The notes below the pieces were generated by a model, which was not told where the DNA came from, searched no databases, and saw nothing but the letters and a program-made list of their open reading frames with translations. From Armatimonadota bacterium (lineage in GTDB: Bacteria; Armatimonadota; Zipacnadia; JAUWAU01): 64,000 nucleotides of DNA. Every line of letters starts with the position of its first letter. The first letter of the stretch is position 1. Of this stretch, positions 25,182 through 33,865 are shown piece by piece. Position numbers and translations under genes: made by a program. The stretch is from the NCBI GenBank assembly GCA_030601885.1, contig JAUWAU010000025.1:23899-87898 (forward strand), in the 5' to 3' direction.

Positions 25182-26279
25182 TTGCGAGGATACGGTATTT
25201 CAGTGCTCTGCCTATTGGCTGGCACCCTTACCATCAGCTCCCTCGCAGGCTGTGGGAGAGGCACGGTGGCCGTCGTTAACGGCCGCAAGATAACGGAAAA
25301 GGAATTTCACCAGCGTCTGGAAACGCTGGGCGGGGGCCGGACGCTCCGCGACATGATCAGGCGCGAGATACTGACGCAGGAGGCGGAGGCGCAGGGCATC
25401 ACCGTATCGCCCCAGCGAGTGGACGAGGAGGTGGCCCGGGCGGAGCGAGATCTCGGATCCCACGATGAGTTCCTCAGATTCCTGGCGTTCCAAGGCCAAA
25501 CCCTCGAGCAGTTTCGCGACGACAGAGCCTTCCTTCTCATGCTCGAGGAGCTCGGCAGCAAGGACGTCAAGGTAACGGACGAGGACGTGCGAGCGTATTT
25601 CGACGAGAACCGCGCTGAGTTCGATAAGCCGGAGATGTATCGAGTGGCGGAGATACTTGTCGGCACGGAAACGGAGGCGAAGGAGCTCCGCGCTCAACTC
25701 AACGATCCGCGGGCGAGTTTCAATGCACTGGCGCGTGAGCGATCCAAATCGCCCACTGCTTCCATGGGCGGCACCCTACCTCCTCGCCCGCTCGACAGCT
25801 TTCCCCCTGAGCTGCGACCTGAGCTGCAGGGCCTGAAGCTGGCTGGCCTGTTGGGGCCCTTTGAGATGGAGGAGGGCTGGCGCATCATCAAACTCCTGGG
25901 CAAGGACCCTGGGCAACCTGGGAGCCTCGACGACCCGACGATCCGCGACGCGGTCCATCAACGCCTCCGAGCGGGGCAGTCGAAAAACGCCACTGAGCTG
26001 CTGGACGAGATGACCCGACAGAGCAAGTACCGGGTCAGCATTCGCTGGCCCCGATACAAGGAGCTCCAGCGCGAGTTTGAGACAGCGCCGGCGTTGCCAG
26101 AGTTTGGCGCTCCCGGTGCGCCACAGCCGGAGGCTCGTCCCGAGGGCGGCGAGCGCCCCGCAGCAAAGGAGCCGTCCGCGGAAAAGCCCGAGCGCGACCA
26201 GCCCCAGGGCAAAGCAGGAGCGGACCAGCCGCGGGAATCCAAGTCCACCAACAAGCAAGCGAGCCAAACGAACCAGTGA
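25182..26279 (+). CDS. SurA/PrsA-type peptidyl-prolyl isomerase lipoprotein
   Basis: 365 residues from TTG 25182, preferred over TTG 25173 because AAGGGG then lies about 9 nt upstream. A lipoprotein signal ends in LAGC (C24). A SurA N-like chaperone region follows (VAVVNGRKITEKEFHQRLE ... QTLEQFRDDRAFLLMLEEL), then a parvulin domain (about 150-250: YRVAEILVGTETEAKELRAQL, GPFEMEEGWRIIKLLG), and a Pro/Glu/Lys-rich tail of about 55 residues. It assists folding of exported proteins at the membrane. Stop overlaps the next start. Confidence 0.88.
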   Translation: MRGYGISVLCLLAGTLTISSLAGCGRGTVAVVNGRKITEKEFHQRLETLGGGRTLRDMIRREILTQEAEAQGITVSPQRVDEEVARAERDLGSHDEFLRFLAFQGQTLEQFRDDRAFLLMLEELGSKDVKVTDEDVRAYFDENRAEFDKPEMYRVAEILVGTETEAKELRAQLNDPRASFNALARERSKSPTASMGGTLPPRPLDSFPPELRPELQGLKLAGLLGPFEMEEGWRIIKLLGKDPGQPGSLDDPTIRDAVHQRLRAGQSKNATELLDEMTRQSKYRVSIRWPRYKELQREFETAPALPEFGAPGAPQPEARPEGGERPAAKEPSAEKPERDQPQGKAGADQPRESKSTNKQASQTNQ

Positions 26280-27049
26280 CCGCAGTGGAGAAGCTAGTTC
26301 GCGCCATGGCGCGCCTTCGGGGCCCTTCAGGCTGCCCCTGGGATCGGGAGCAAACGCACGAGAGCCTCAAGCCGTACGTCCTCGAGGAGACCTACGAACT
26401 CCTGGAGGCGATTGACAGCAACGATCCCGCGAAGATCGCCAATGAGCTTGGCGATCTATTGCTGCAGGTCGTTTTCCACGCGCAGCTCGGCGCCGAGCGC
26501 GGCGAGTTCGATCTCGAATCGGTCGCGGAACGCATCATATCGAAGCTCGTTCACCGGCACCCGCACGTCTTCGGAACGGCGACGGTTGAGGACGCCGACG
26601 AAGTCCTGAAGAACTGGGAGCTGCTGAAGGCCCAAGAGCCGGAGACCAGCGACCGTACCTCTGTGCTTGACGGCGTGCCTGCTGCTCTGCCGGCCTTGAG
26701 GCGGGCCACCAAGATTCAGAAGCGTGCGGCCCACGTTGGCTTCGACTGGGAGGACGTCACCGGGCCACTCGCCAAGATCGACGAGGAGACGCGCGAGCTC
26801 CGTGCCGCAGGTACCGATGCCCCGCGGGCGAAGCTGGCCGAGGAGATCGGCGACCTGCTCTTTGCCGTGGCGAACGCATCGCGCTTCTACGGCGTTGATC
26901 CCGAGGAGGCGCTGCGCCAAACGATAGAGAAGTTCTGCCGTCGGTTTCAGCATATCGAAGAGAGCGCGCGGCGCGCCGGCCGCGACGTGCGGGAGATGTC
27001 GCTGGAGGAAATGGACGCCCTCTGGGAGGAAGCCAAGGCGGGCGGATAG
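26276..27049 (+). CDS. mazG: MazG nucleoside triphosphate pyrophosphohydrolase
   Basis: 257 residues, GTG start overlapping the preceding TGA. Two MazG repeats: CPWDREQTHESLKPYVLEETYELLEAID with ELGDLLLQVVFHAQL, and later LAEEIGDLLFAVANASRF. The EExxE/ExxD metal-binding motifs are present in both. It hydrolyses (d)NTPs to monophosphates, cleaning damaged nucleotides and affecting ppGpp pools. The mazG-RqcP order matches B. subtilis yabN-yabO. Confidence 0.95.
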   Translation: MTAVEKLVRAMARLRGPSGCPWDREQTHESLKPYVLEETYELLEAIDSNDPAKIANELGDLLLQVVFHAQLGAERGEFDLESVAERIISKLVHRHPHVFGTATVEDADEVLKNWELLKAQEPETSDRTSVLDGVPAALPALRRATKIQKRAAHVGFDWEDVTGPLAKIDEETRELRAAGTDAPRAKLAEEIGDLLFAVANASRFYGVDPEEALRQTIEKFCRRFQHIEESARRAGRDVREMSLEEMDALWEEAKAGG

Positions 27050-27076
27050 ATGCCGGCCCAACGGTGAGAATGTGCC

Positions 27077-27346
27077 GTGCGTTTGGATAAGCTGCTGCAG
27101 GCCACGGGGATCGTCAAACGCCGCGCCCGAGCTCAGGAGCTATGTCGGGCTGGGTATGTGCAGCTTGACGGCGTGGACGCCAAGGCCGGCAAGGAGGTCA
27201 AGGTCGGCCAGGAGCTCAGCGTGCAGCTTGGACGGCAAGTACTGGTATTCGAGGTGCGGGAGATCCCGCGGGGAGTGGTGACGAAGCAGCGGCGGGGCGA
27301 AGTTGTGCAGTTGCTGCAGAGACACACGATCGACGACGGCCCGTAA
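27077..27346 (+). CDS. S4-domain RNA-binding protein, RqcP/YabO-like
   Basis: 89 residues, GTG start. A lone S4 domain: MRLDKLLQATGIVKRRARAQELCRAGYVQLDG, then KVGQELSVQLGRQVLVFEV. Length and sequence resemble RqcP (YabO), which binds stalled 50S-peptidyl-tRNA complexes in ribosome-associated quality control; Hsp15 is the other candidate but is longer. Gene order after mazG supports RqcP. Confidence 0.85.
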   Translation: MRLDKLLQATGIVKRRARAQELCRAGYVQLDGVDAKAGKEVKVGQELSVQLGRQVLVFEVREIPRGVVTKQRRGEVVQLLQRHTIDDGP

Positions 27347-27480
27347 CCTGGGCCGAATGGCGGGCGGCCGATGTCGCCGTCCCCGCTTGCGGCCGTTCCA
27401 GGTACAACATAGTGCTCGCAGCGGTGCCATACGAGACACCTAATCGCGAGCTCGCTCACATCCTCTGAGGGGGATAGGGA

Positions 27481-30213
27481 ATGCCAACGGAGTACGTGCT
27501 CAAGTTCAGCGAAGGCAGTCGGTTTATGCGAGATCTGCTTGGAGGCAAAGGCGCCAACCTGGCGGAGATGACGGTAGCCGGGCTGCCGGTGCCGCCGGGA
27601 TTCATCATCACAACCGAAGCCTGCATGGAGTACATCCGCCTCGGGCGGCAGTTTCCCGCAGGGCTCGAAGACGAGATCAGGGAGGACATGCAGGCGCTGG
27701 AGGAACAAACAGGCAAGGCGTTTGGCGGCAAGAGCAACCCGCTGCTCGTATCGGTTCGGTCCGGCTCGAAGTTCTCAATGCCCGGCATGATGGACACTGT
27801 GCTCAACCTCGGCCTCAACGAGAAGACGATGCAGGTGCTCATCGAGAACACCGGCGATGAACGGTTCGCCCTCGATGCCTACCGCCGCCTCATCACCATG
27901 TTCGGCTCCATCGTGCTCGGCGTGGAGCGAGAGAAATTCGACGCAATACTCGACGGGGCCAAGCAGCGCGAGGGGGTCGCCGATGACCCCGAGCTCAGCC
28001 CGGCCGGCCTGAAGCAGGCCGCCGACGAGATGCTGAAGCTCGTGGAAGAAGAAACCGGCAAGCCGTTGCCCACCGATCCCTACGAACAGCTCTATGCGGC
28101 CACTCGCGCCGTCTTCGACTCCTGGGACGGCGAACGCGCCCGGCGCTACCGCGTCATCCACAAGATCCCCCACAACCTGGGCACAGCGGTCAGCGTGCAG
28201 ACCATGGTCTTTGGCAACATGGGCGAGGCGTCGGGCACCGGGGTCGCTTTCACCCGCGATCCGGCCACCGGCGAGACGAAGCTGTATGCCGACTACCTCG
28301 CCAATGCGCAGGGCGAGGATGTCGTTGGCGGCGAGCGCAACGCGATGCCCATTGAGGTATTCGAGAAGCAGATGCCCCAGGCGCACGCAGAGCTCGCCGA
28401 GATCTGCGACTGGCTCGAGCACCGCTACGGCGACATGCAGGACCTGGAATTCACCATCGAAAACGGCAAGCTCTGGATGCTGCAGACGCGCAACGGCAAG
28501 CGCACCGGCCCTGCCGCACTCAAGATCGCGGTGGACATGGTAGACGAGCGCCTCATTACAACCCGACAAGCTGTTATGCAGGCGGAGCCTGATGGGCTGG
28601 ATCAGCTTCTGCACCGGCAGTTCGACCCGACGCAGAAGCCGGAAGTCATTGCCCGGGGTGTGGATGCCTCGCCGGGAGCCGCGGCCGGCCGCGTGGTCTT
28701 CACCGCCGACGATGCGCGCAAAGCCGTGCTGAGCGCGAAGACGCCGGACGAAGGGCGCGTCATTCTGGTCCGGCACAAGACGGAGCCCGACGATGTGGGC
28801 GGCATGGAGGTGGCCCAAGGTGTCCTGACCGCTATCGGTGGCAAGACGTCGCACGCCGCCGTCGTGGCCCGGCAGATGGGCAAGTGCTGCGTCGCCGGCT
28901 GCAGCGCCATGAACATCGACTACGACAAGCAGGAGCTCGAAGTCAACGGCCACGTGGTCAAGGCCGGCGACTTCGTGTCCCTAGACGGGACGCTCGGCGA
29001 GGTTATGCTCGGCGACGTGCCCACCGTTGATTCCGAGGTGCTCGGCGGCCTCCTGGACGATACGGAGGAGTCGCAACAGGATGTGGTGCGCTACTTCAAG
29101 CGCTTCATGGGCTGGGCGGACGCGGCCCGCAGGCTCGGCGTGCGCGCAAACGCCGACACGCCCGAGGATGCGGCGACGGCTCGCGCCCTTGGGGCCCAGG
29201 GCATAGGCCTGTGCCGCACGGAGCACATGTTCTTCGACACGAAGGAAGGTGAGGGCCGCACCCGCGCGTTCCAGCGCATGATCCTGGCCGAGACCGACGA
29301 GGAGCGCGACGCGGCCCTGGAGGAGCTCGTGCCATATCAGCGCTCTGACTTCGAGGGCATCCTCGAGGCCATGGACGGACTTCCGGTTATCATCCGCCTC
29401 CTGGATCCGCCGCTGCACGAGTTCCTGCCGGCGGAGCAGCCAGAAGAGGGCCAGCACGACGAGTGGCGGCGCGATATGGCTGAGCTGTGCGAGCTCACCG
29501 GCAAGTCCATTGATGACATCAGGGGCCGGATCCGCGCGCTGCACGAGATGAACCCGATGCTCGGGCACCGGGGCTGCCGACTCGCGGTCACCTGGCCGGC
29601 AATCTGCCGCATGCAGGCCCGGGCCATCTTCGAAGCTGCCTGCAACCTCAAGAAGCGCGGCCTGAGTCCGATGCCGGAAGTGATGATCCCCGTGGTCAGC
29701 ATCGCTGCCGAATTCGACCTGCTGAAGAAGTACGTCGATGAGGTCGCCGAACAGGTCATGCAGGACGCCGGGGTGCGCGTGGAGTACCTGGTCGGTACCA
29801 TGATTGAGCTGCCGCGCGCCTGCCTGACGGCGGACGAGATAGCGCAGCAAGCCCAGTTCTTCTCTTTCGGCACCAACGACCTGACCCAGACCACCTTCGG
29901 CTTCAGTCGCGACGACGTCGAAGGCAAGTTCATGGAGGAGTACATCGACCAGGCCATCCTCGGCGCCAACCCCTTCGACACCATCGACCGCGCTGGTGTA
30001 GGCGAGATGGTGCGGATCGGGACGGAGCTCGGACGTAAGACCAATCCGGAGCTGGAAGTGGGCATCTGCGGTGAGCACGGCGGCGAGCCGGCATCGGTGG
30101 AGTTCTGCCACGAGGTGGGGATGGACTACGTGAGCTGCGCACCCTTGCGCATTCCCATCGCCCGCCTGGCGGCCGCTCAGGCAGCGATCAAAGAGCAGGG
30201 CACAGGCCACTAA
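27481..30213 (+). CDS. ppdK: Pyruvate, phosphate dikinase
   Basis: 910 residues, full length for PPDK. N-terminal ATP-grasp region (GGKGANLAEMTVAGLPVPPG, VSVRSGSKFSMPGMMDTVLN), the phosphohistidine swivelling domain with catalytic His near residue 458 (GGKTSHAAVVARQMGK), and the PEP/pyruvate barrel with GICGEHGGEP toward the C-terminus. It interconverts PEP + AMP + PPi and pyruvate + ATP + Pi, saving energy in PPi-based glycolysis or making PEP for gluconeogenesis. GAGGGGG precedes ATG 27481. Followed by enolase, the previous glycolytic step. Confidence 0.98.
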   Translation: MPTEYVLKFSEGSRFMRDLLGGKGANLAEMTVAGLPVPPGFIITTEACMEYIRLGRQFPAGLEDEIREDMQALEEQTGKAFGGKSNPLLVSVRSGSKFSMPGMMDTVLNLGLNEKTMQVLIENTGDERFALDAYRRLITMFGSIVLGVEREKFDAILDGAKQREGVADDPELSPAGLKQAADEMLKLVEEETGKPLPTDPYEQLYAATRAVFDSWDGERARRYRVIHKIPHNLGTAVSVQTMVFGNMGEASGTGVAFTRDPATGETKLYADYLANAQGEDVVGGERNAMPIEVFEKQMPQAHAELAEICDWLEHRYGDMQDLEFTIENGKLWMLQTRNGKRTGPAALKIAVDMVDERLITTRQAVMQAEPDGLDQLLHRQFDPTQKPEVIARGVDASPGAAAGRVVFTADDARKAVLSAKTPDEGRVILVRHKTEPDDVGGMEVAQGVLTAIGGKTSHAAVVARQMGKCCVAGCSAMNIDYDKQELEVNGHVVKAGDFVSLDGTLGEVMLGDVPTVDSEVLGGLLDDTEESQQDVVRYFKRFMGWADAARRLGVRANADTPEDAATARALGAQGIGLCRTEHMFFDTKEGEGRTRAFQRMILAETDEERDAALEELVPYQRSDFEGILEAMDGLPVIIRLLDPPLHEFLPAEQPEEGQHDEWRRDMAELCELTGKSIDDIRGRIRALHEMNPMLGHRGCRLAVTWPAICRMQARAIFEAACNLKKRGLSPMPEVMIPVVSIAAEFDLLKKYVDEVAEQVMQDAGVRVEYLVGTMIELPRACLTADEIAQQAQFFSFGTNDLTQTTFGFSRDDVEGKFMEEYIDQAILGANPFDTIDRAGVGEMVRIGTELGRKTNPELEVGICGEHGGEPASVEFCHEVGMDYVSCAPLRIPIARLAAAQAAIKEQGTGH

Positions 30214-30318
30214 GGCCCAGGAACGCCGGCCGTTCGTGATAAGCCCGGGACAGAGATGGCGCGGGCGCACCAGCGTGCGCCGTCCCCGGGTCCGACGTCA
30301 TATTCGGAGGGTGTCACA

Positions 30319-31602
30319 GTGACAACGATCGAGGACGTTCACGCTCGCGAGATCCTCGACTCCCGCGGCAATCCCACCATAGAGGTCGATGTCCGACTTG
30401 CCAGCGGGGAGATCGGGCGCGCCGGTGTGCCCTCGGGCGCCTCGACCGGCACGCACGAGGCGTTAGAGCTTCGGGACGGCGACGAGGAGCGATTCGGCGG
30501 CAAGGGCGTGCAGAACGCCGTCGCCAACGTTAACAAGCGGATCGCGCCAAAGCTGCGCGGCCTCGACGCCACGGACCAAGTCGCCATCGACGAGCTCATG
30601 CTGCGCGAGGACGGCACGAAGAACAAGGCCGAGCTTGGAGCCAATGCCATCCTCGGCGTATCGTTAGCCGTGGCCAAGGCCGCCGCCCAGACGATGGAAC
30701 TGCCCCTGTATAGATACATCGGCGGCGTCAGCGCGCGGGTGCTGCCGGTGCCGATGATGAACGTGATCAACGGCGGCGAGCACGCCGACAACAATCTCGA
30801 CCTGCAAGAATTCATGGTCATGCCGATCGGTGCCAAGACCTTCCGCGGCGCCTTGCGGATGTGCGCCGAGACCTATCAAGCGCTCAAGAAGGTGCTTAGT
30901 GGTCGCGACATGCGCACCAGCGTCGGCGATGAGGGTGGCTTCGCTCCGGACTTCGATGACAACGAAGAGGCGATCCGCGCCTCCCTGCACGCCATCGAGC
31001 TGGCTGGCTACAAGCCCGGCTCCGACATGGTTATTGCCCTCGATTCCGCCGCCAGCAGCTTCTTCAAAGGCGGGAAATACGTCCTCGAGGGCGAGGATGA
31101 GACATATACCACGGAGGAGATGATTGACTACTACGCCGATCTAGTGGATAAATATCCCATAGTTTCCATCGAAGATGGCCTGGCCGAGGAGGACTGGGAT
31201 GGATGGGTGAAGCTGCGCGAGCGCCTCGGCGATCGCATCCAGATCATGGGCGACGACCTGACCGTCACCAACACCGCGCGACTCAGACGGGCCATCGACG
31301 CCCGCGCCATAAACTCCATCCTGATCAAGCTCAACCAGATCGGCTCTCTGACCGAGACGCTCGCGGCCGTCGAGATGGCCAAGCGCGCTTCGTTCACCGC
31401 CGTGATATCGCACCGCAGCGGCGAGACCGACGATGCCACCATCGCCGACCTCAGCGTGGCGACGAACGCCGGGCAGATAAAGGCCGGCGCGCCGTGTCGC
31501 ATGGATCGGGTGGCGAAGTACAACGCTTTGCTGCGCATTGAGGAGGAGCTCGGCAGGGCGGCTCAATATCTGGGCAAGGACGTCTTCTACAATCTGACGT
31601 AG
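30319..31602 (+). CDS. eno: Enolase
   Basis: 427 residues from GTG 30319 (CGGAGG 8 nt upstream); the frame opens at 30256 but the first 21 codons do not align with enolase. All family motifs are present: AREILDSRGNPTIEVDV, SGASTGTHEALELRDGD, NGGEHADNNLDLQEFM, VSIEDGLAEEDWDGW, MGDDLTVTN, LIKLNQIGSLTET and SHRSGETDD. It converts 2-phosphoglycerate to PEP, the substrate or product of the adjacent PPDK. Confidence 0.98.
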   Translation: MTTIEDVHAREILDSRGNPTIEVDVRLASGEIGRAGVPSGASTGTHEALELRDGDEERFGGKGVQNAVANVNKRIAPKLRGLDATDQVAIDELMLREDGTKNKAELGANAILGVSLAVAKAAAQTMELPLYRYIGGVSARVLPVPMMNVINGGEHADNNLDLQEFMVMPIGAKTFRGALRMCAETYQALKKVLSGRDMRTSVGDEGGFAPDFDDNEEAIRASLHAIELAGYKPGSDMVIALDSAASSFFKGGKYVLEGEDETYTTEEMIDYYADLVDKYPIVSIEDGLAEEDWDGWVKLRERLGDRIQIMGDDLTVTNTARLRRAIDARAINSILIKLNQIGSLTETLAAVEMAKRASFTAVISHRSGETDDATIADLSVATNAGQIKAGAPCRMDRVAKYNALLRIEEELGRAAQYLGKDVFYNLT

Positions 31603-31706
31603 TGCACCACGTGCTGGTGCGTGTCCGCAGCCGCCGGCGCGCCCGTACGTGAGCAGCCGATTCGCACCATTGTTCGCAGCCAACATCGCAGCAGGAGGCA
31701 AAGCAA

Positions 31707-32156
31707 ATGACGACGCACAGCACCGGGCGTCGGAGCCGGCCCTCGGGGGCGAGGCCCCGTATACTCAGGATGCGTACGTTGTGGTTCGCGCTGGCAGGCC
31801 TGGCGGTGGTGGTGATGCTCCGTCGGGGCACTCAGACGGTCACGGAGGGGTATCAAACTGCTTCCGCCGTGCTTCGGCTCGAGGAGGAGCTGGCCGAGCT
31901 CCAACAAGAGCACGACGAGCTGCAGTGGCGGCTGCAGTTCCTCCGCACCCCGGAAGGCAAACGACTTGAGGCCGCGCGGCAGCTCGTACTCGTGCGGCCG
32001 GACGAGCACCTACTCGCTCCTCCCCACGATGATGAGGCGCGCGAGGCCATGTCAGCCCTCGGCGGTGATCCCTCGCGTGCCCGGCAGCCTGCAGAGATCG
32101 TGAAGCGCTGGGCCCGCTCGCCGGGGACTCGGCCGCAGGCGGCCGAGGAACCGTAG
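31707..32156 (+). CDS. FtsB/DivIC-like septum formation protein
   Basis: 149 residues: basic N-terminus, one membrane helix (about 25-42), then a short coiled coil (LRLEEELAELQQEHDELQWRLQFLRTPEGKRLEAAR), the FtsB/DivIC layout. The RTPEGKRLEAARQLVLVRPDE segment corresponds to the part after the coiled coil in the family. Location just after eno is the common place for ftsB. The C-terminal 50 residues are Pro/Ala-rich and extra. Probably part of the FtsQLB division complex. Confidence 0.75.
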   Translation: MTTHSTGRRSRPSGARPRILRMRTLWFALAGLAVVVMLRRGTQTVTEGYQTASAVLRLEEELAELQQEHDELQWRLQFLRTPEGKRLEAARQLVLVRPDEHLLAPPHDDEAREAMSALGGDPSRARQPAEIVKRWARSPGTRPQAAEEP

Positions 32157-32202
32157 CTCTACAGCCTGCGGCCTTCAGTGCGCCGCTCGCGGCCCGCATC
32201 CC

Positions 32203-32289
32203 CGCGTAGGTCGGGCTTCCGCCTTCGCGAGAGGGACGAAGCTTCGGCGGAGTCCCTTCCAGCCCGACAATTCCGACGCGGACCTACGG
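32203..32289. repeat. Nested palindromic intergenic repeat
   Basis: CGTAGGTC (32205-32212) pairs with GACCTACG (32281-32288), and GTCGGGCT (32210-32217) with AGCCCGAC (32261-32268); further inner complementarity (TCCGCC/GGCGGA) exists. It lies between a rightward gene end and a leftward gene end, so it may also terminate transcription. Its core resembles the cruciform inside the 41430-41576 element. Confidence 0.5.
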
Positions 32290-32298
32290 AAGCAGGCA

Positions 32299-33684
32299 CT
32301 AGTACACGCTCGTCCGCTCCAGGTCGTCCTCAATGCGCATCATGCACGCCAGCAATCGCTCTCGCATTTCCTGCAGGGCGCCGGCGCACGCCGGGTCAGC
32401 GGCCCGGTTGACGAACTCGTCCGGGTCATCGCGCAGATCGACGAGAAGCTCCTCGCCGGTGTGCACGCGCGTGTACTTGTAGTCGTCCGTCCGGAGCGTC
32501 TTCACGGAGAGCCCGTCGGGCGCCTTGTGCTCCACGAGGACCTCGCCGCGCCACCCGTCCCGCTCGCCCCGAATGAGTGGCATCAGCGATTCGCCCTTCA
32601 CGCGCTCCGGACACGGCGCGCCGGCGATATCCAGAAGCGTTGGCATGATGTCAACGGTCTCGACGAGATCTTCGACGACCTTCCCGGCCGGCAGCGCGCC
32701 CGGCAGCCGCATGAAGCACGGCAGGTGGATGATCCCATCGTAGTTTGTCGGCCCTTTGCCCGTGTGCCAGTGATCGCCGAGCATGTCGCCGTGGTCCGAC
32801 ATGAGAAGAATGAGCGTCCGGTCGAGCAGCTCCAGCTCCTCCAGGCATGCCACCACGCGCTTCACCTGCGCGTCCACCTGGCTCACCATGGCGTAGAAGT
32901 ACGCCTTGTGCTCCTGCCACTGGGCATCCGTCGTCGAGGCGAAGCGCTTATAGGCTCCCTGGAAATGCCGTGGCTTGTCATCCAGCTCCCCCTCGCGACG
33001 CATGGGCAGCGGCATGTCCTCGATCGGATACATGTCCACGTAGTGCTTCGGCGGGTTGAGCGGCGGGTGCGGGTTGTAGAAGCCGGCGTGCGCAAAGAAC
33101 GGCTCGTCCTTGTGCTCGCGGATGTACTCGATCGTCTGCGTCGCCACCCACGCCGCGTGGCTGAACTCCTCCGGCGCCTCGAGCGTCCAGTGCTCGAAGG
33201 CCTTGCGCGTCCCGGGCATGGGCACCCGTATCTTCTCTCTCATCGCCGGGTCGCGGCTCTCGACCCATTTGACGTACGCATCGGGATAGCAGCCGGGCTC
33301 GTCGGAGAGCACCAAGGTGTCGAAGCCGTAGTGGTGATGCGGCGCCTCGTGGTCGCGGCCGCTGTGGGGCGTGAAGTGCACCTTGCCGAGTTGCCCCGTG
33401 TGGTACCCGGCGGCCCCGAGCGCTGCCGGAAGCGTGATTTCGCTGTGCGGCAGCGGAATGCCGTTGATGCGCACGCCGTGATTCGACACGTAACGCCCGG
33501 TGAAGATGGACGCCCGGCTGGGCATGCACACGGGGTTCTGCCCGTACATGCGAGCGAAGTTGACGCCCTCGGACGCCAGCCGATCCAGCGTGGGCGTTTG
33601 AATCACGGGATTGCCGTTTATGCCGAGGCAGTCATAGCGCTGGTGGTCGGTGGTAAACATGACGATGTTTGGGCAGTCTTTCAT
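32299..33684 (-). CDS. Sulfatase (alkaline-phosphatase superfamily)
   Basis: 461 residues from ATG 33684; GGAGA six bases upstream decides against GTG 33690. The formylglycine site is C53 in NPVCMPSRASIFTGRY, a Cys-type sulfatase needing a formylglycine-generating enzyme or anSME. Metal ligands lie in NIVMFTTDHQRYDCLG and LMSDHGDMLGDH. No signal peptide is seen, so it appears cytoplasmic, unlike most polysaccharide sulfatases. Could equally be a choline-sulfatase or phosphonate-monoester-hydrolase-like enzyme. Lies near secreted lyases. Confidence 0.92.
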   Translation of the reverse strand: MKDCPNIVMFTTDHQRYDCLGINGNPVIQTPTLDRLASEGVNFARMYGQNPVCMPSRASIFTGRYVSNHGVRINGIPLPHSEITLPAALGAAGYHTGQLGKVHFTPHSGRDHEAPHHHYGFDTLVLSDEPGCYPDAYVKWVESRDPAMREKIRVPMPGTRKAFEHWTLEAPEEFSHAAWVATQTIEYIREHKDEPFFAHAGFYNPHPPLNPPKHYVDMYPIEDMPLPMRREGELDDKPRHFQGAYKRFASTTDAQWQEHKAYFYAMVSQVDAQVKRVVACLEELELLDRTLILLMSDHGDMLGDHWHTGKGPTNYDGIIHLPCFMRLPGALPAGKVVEDLVETVDIMPTLLDIAGAPCPERVKGESLMPLIRGERDGWRGEVLVEHKAPDGLSVKTLRTDDYKYTRVHTGEELLVDLRDDPDEFVNRAADPACAGALQEMRERLLACMMRIEDDLERTSVY

Positions 33685-33770
33685 GGTCACTCTCCTGCAG
33701 TTGGGGGGGCTATGCTGCCGGAAGATAGGGCAGCCACGTACGCTGCCCGGCAGCGCTCTTCGACCAGGGC

Positions 33771-33865
33771 AATTCTGGGGACACCATACTTAATTATTGG
33801 GCCAATCCTAAGTTCAACGCACACCACACTCGACTCCAATAATTAAGTATGGTGTCCCCAGAATT
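33771..33865. mobile_element. REP/RAYT-type palindromic element, copy 1
   Basis: A 95-bp unit with perfect 30-bp inverted ends (33771-33800 and 33836-33865) around a 35-base centre. The ends begin AATTCTGGGGACACCATACT, a sequence familiar from elements mobilised by REP-associated (Y1) transposases. A second copy with identical ends lies at 36779-36873. The rightmost part encodes the last ~24 residues and stop of the leftward EEP gene. Confidence 0.75.

Noticed and set aside
30256..30318. Upstream start for enolase
   Set aside because: The extra 21 residues are unlike enolase and GTG 30319 has a strong ribosome site.
32461..33846. 461-codon plus-strand frame
   Set aside because: Antisense shadow of the sulfatase gene, which has all catalytic motifs.
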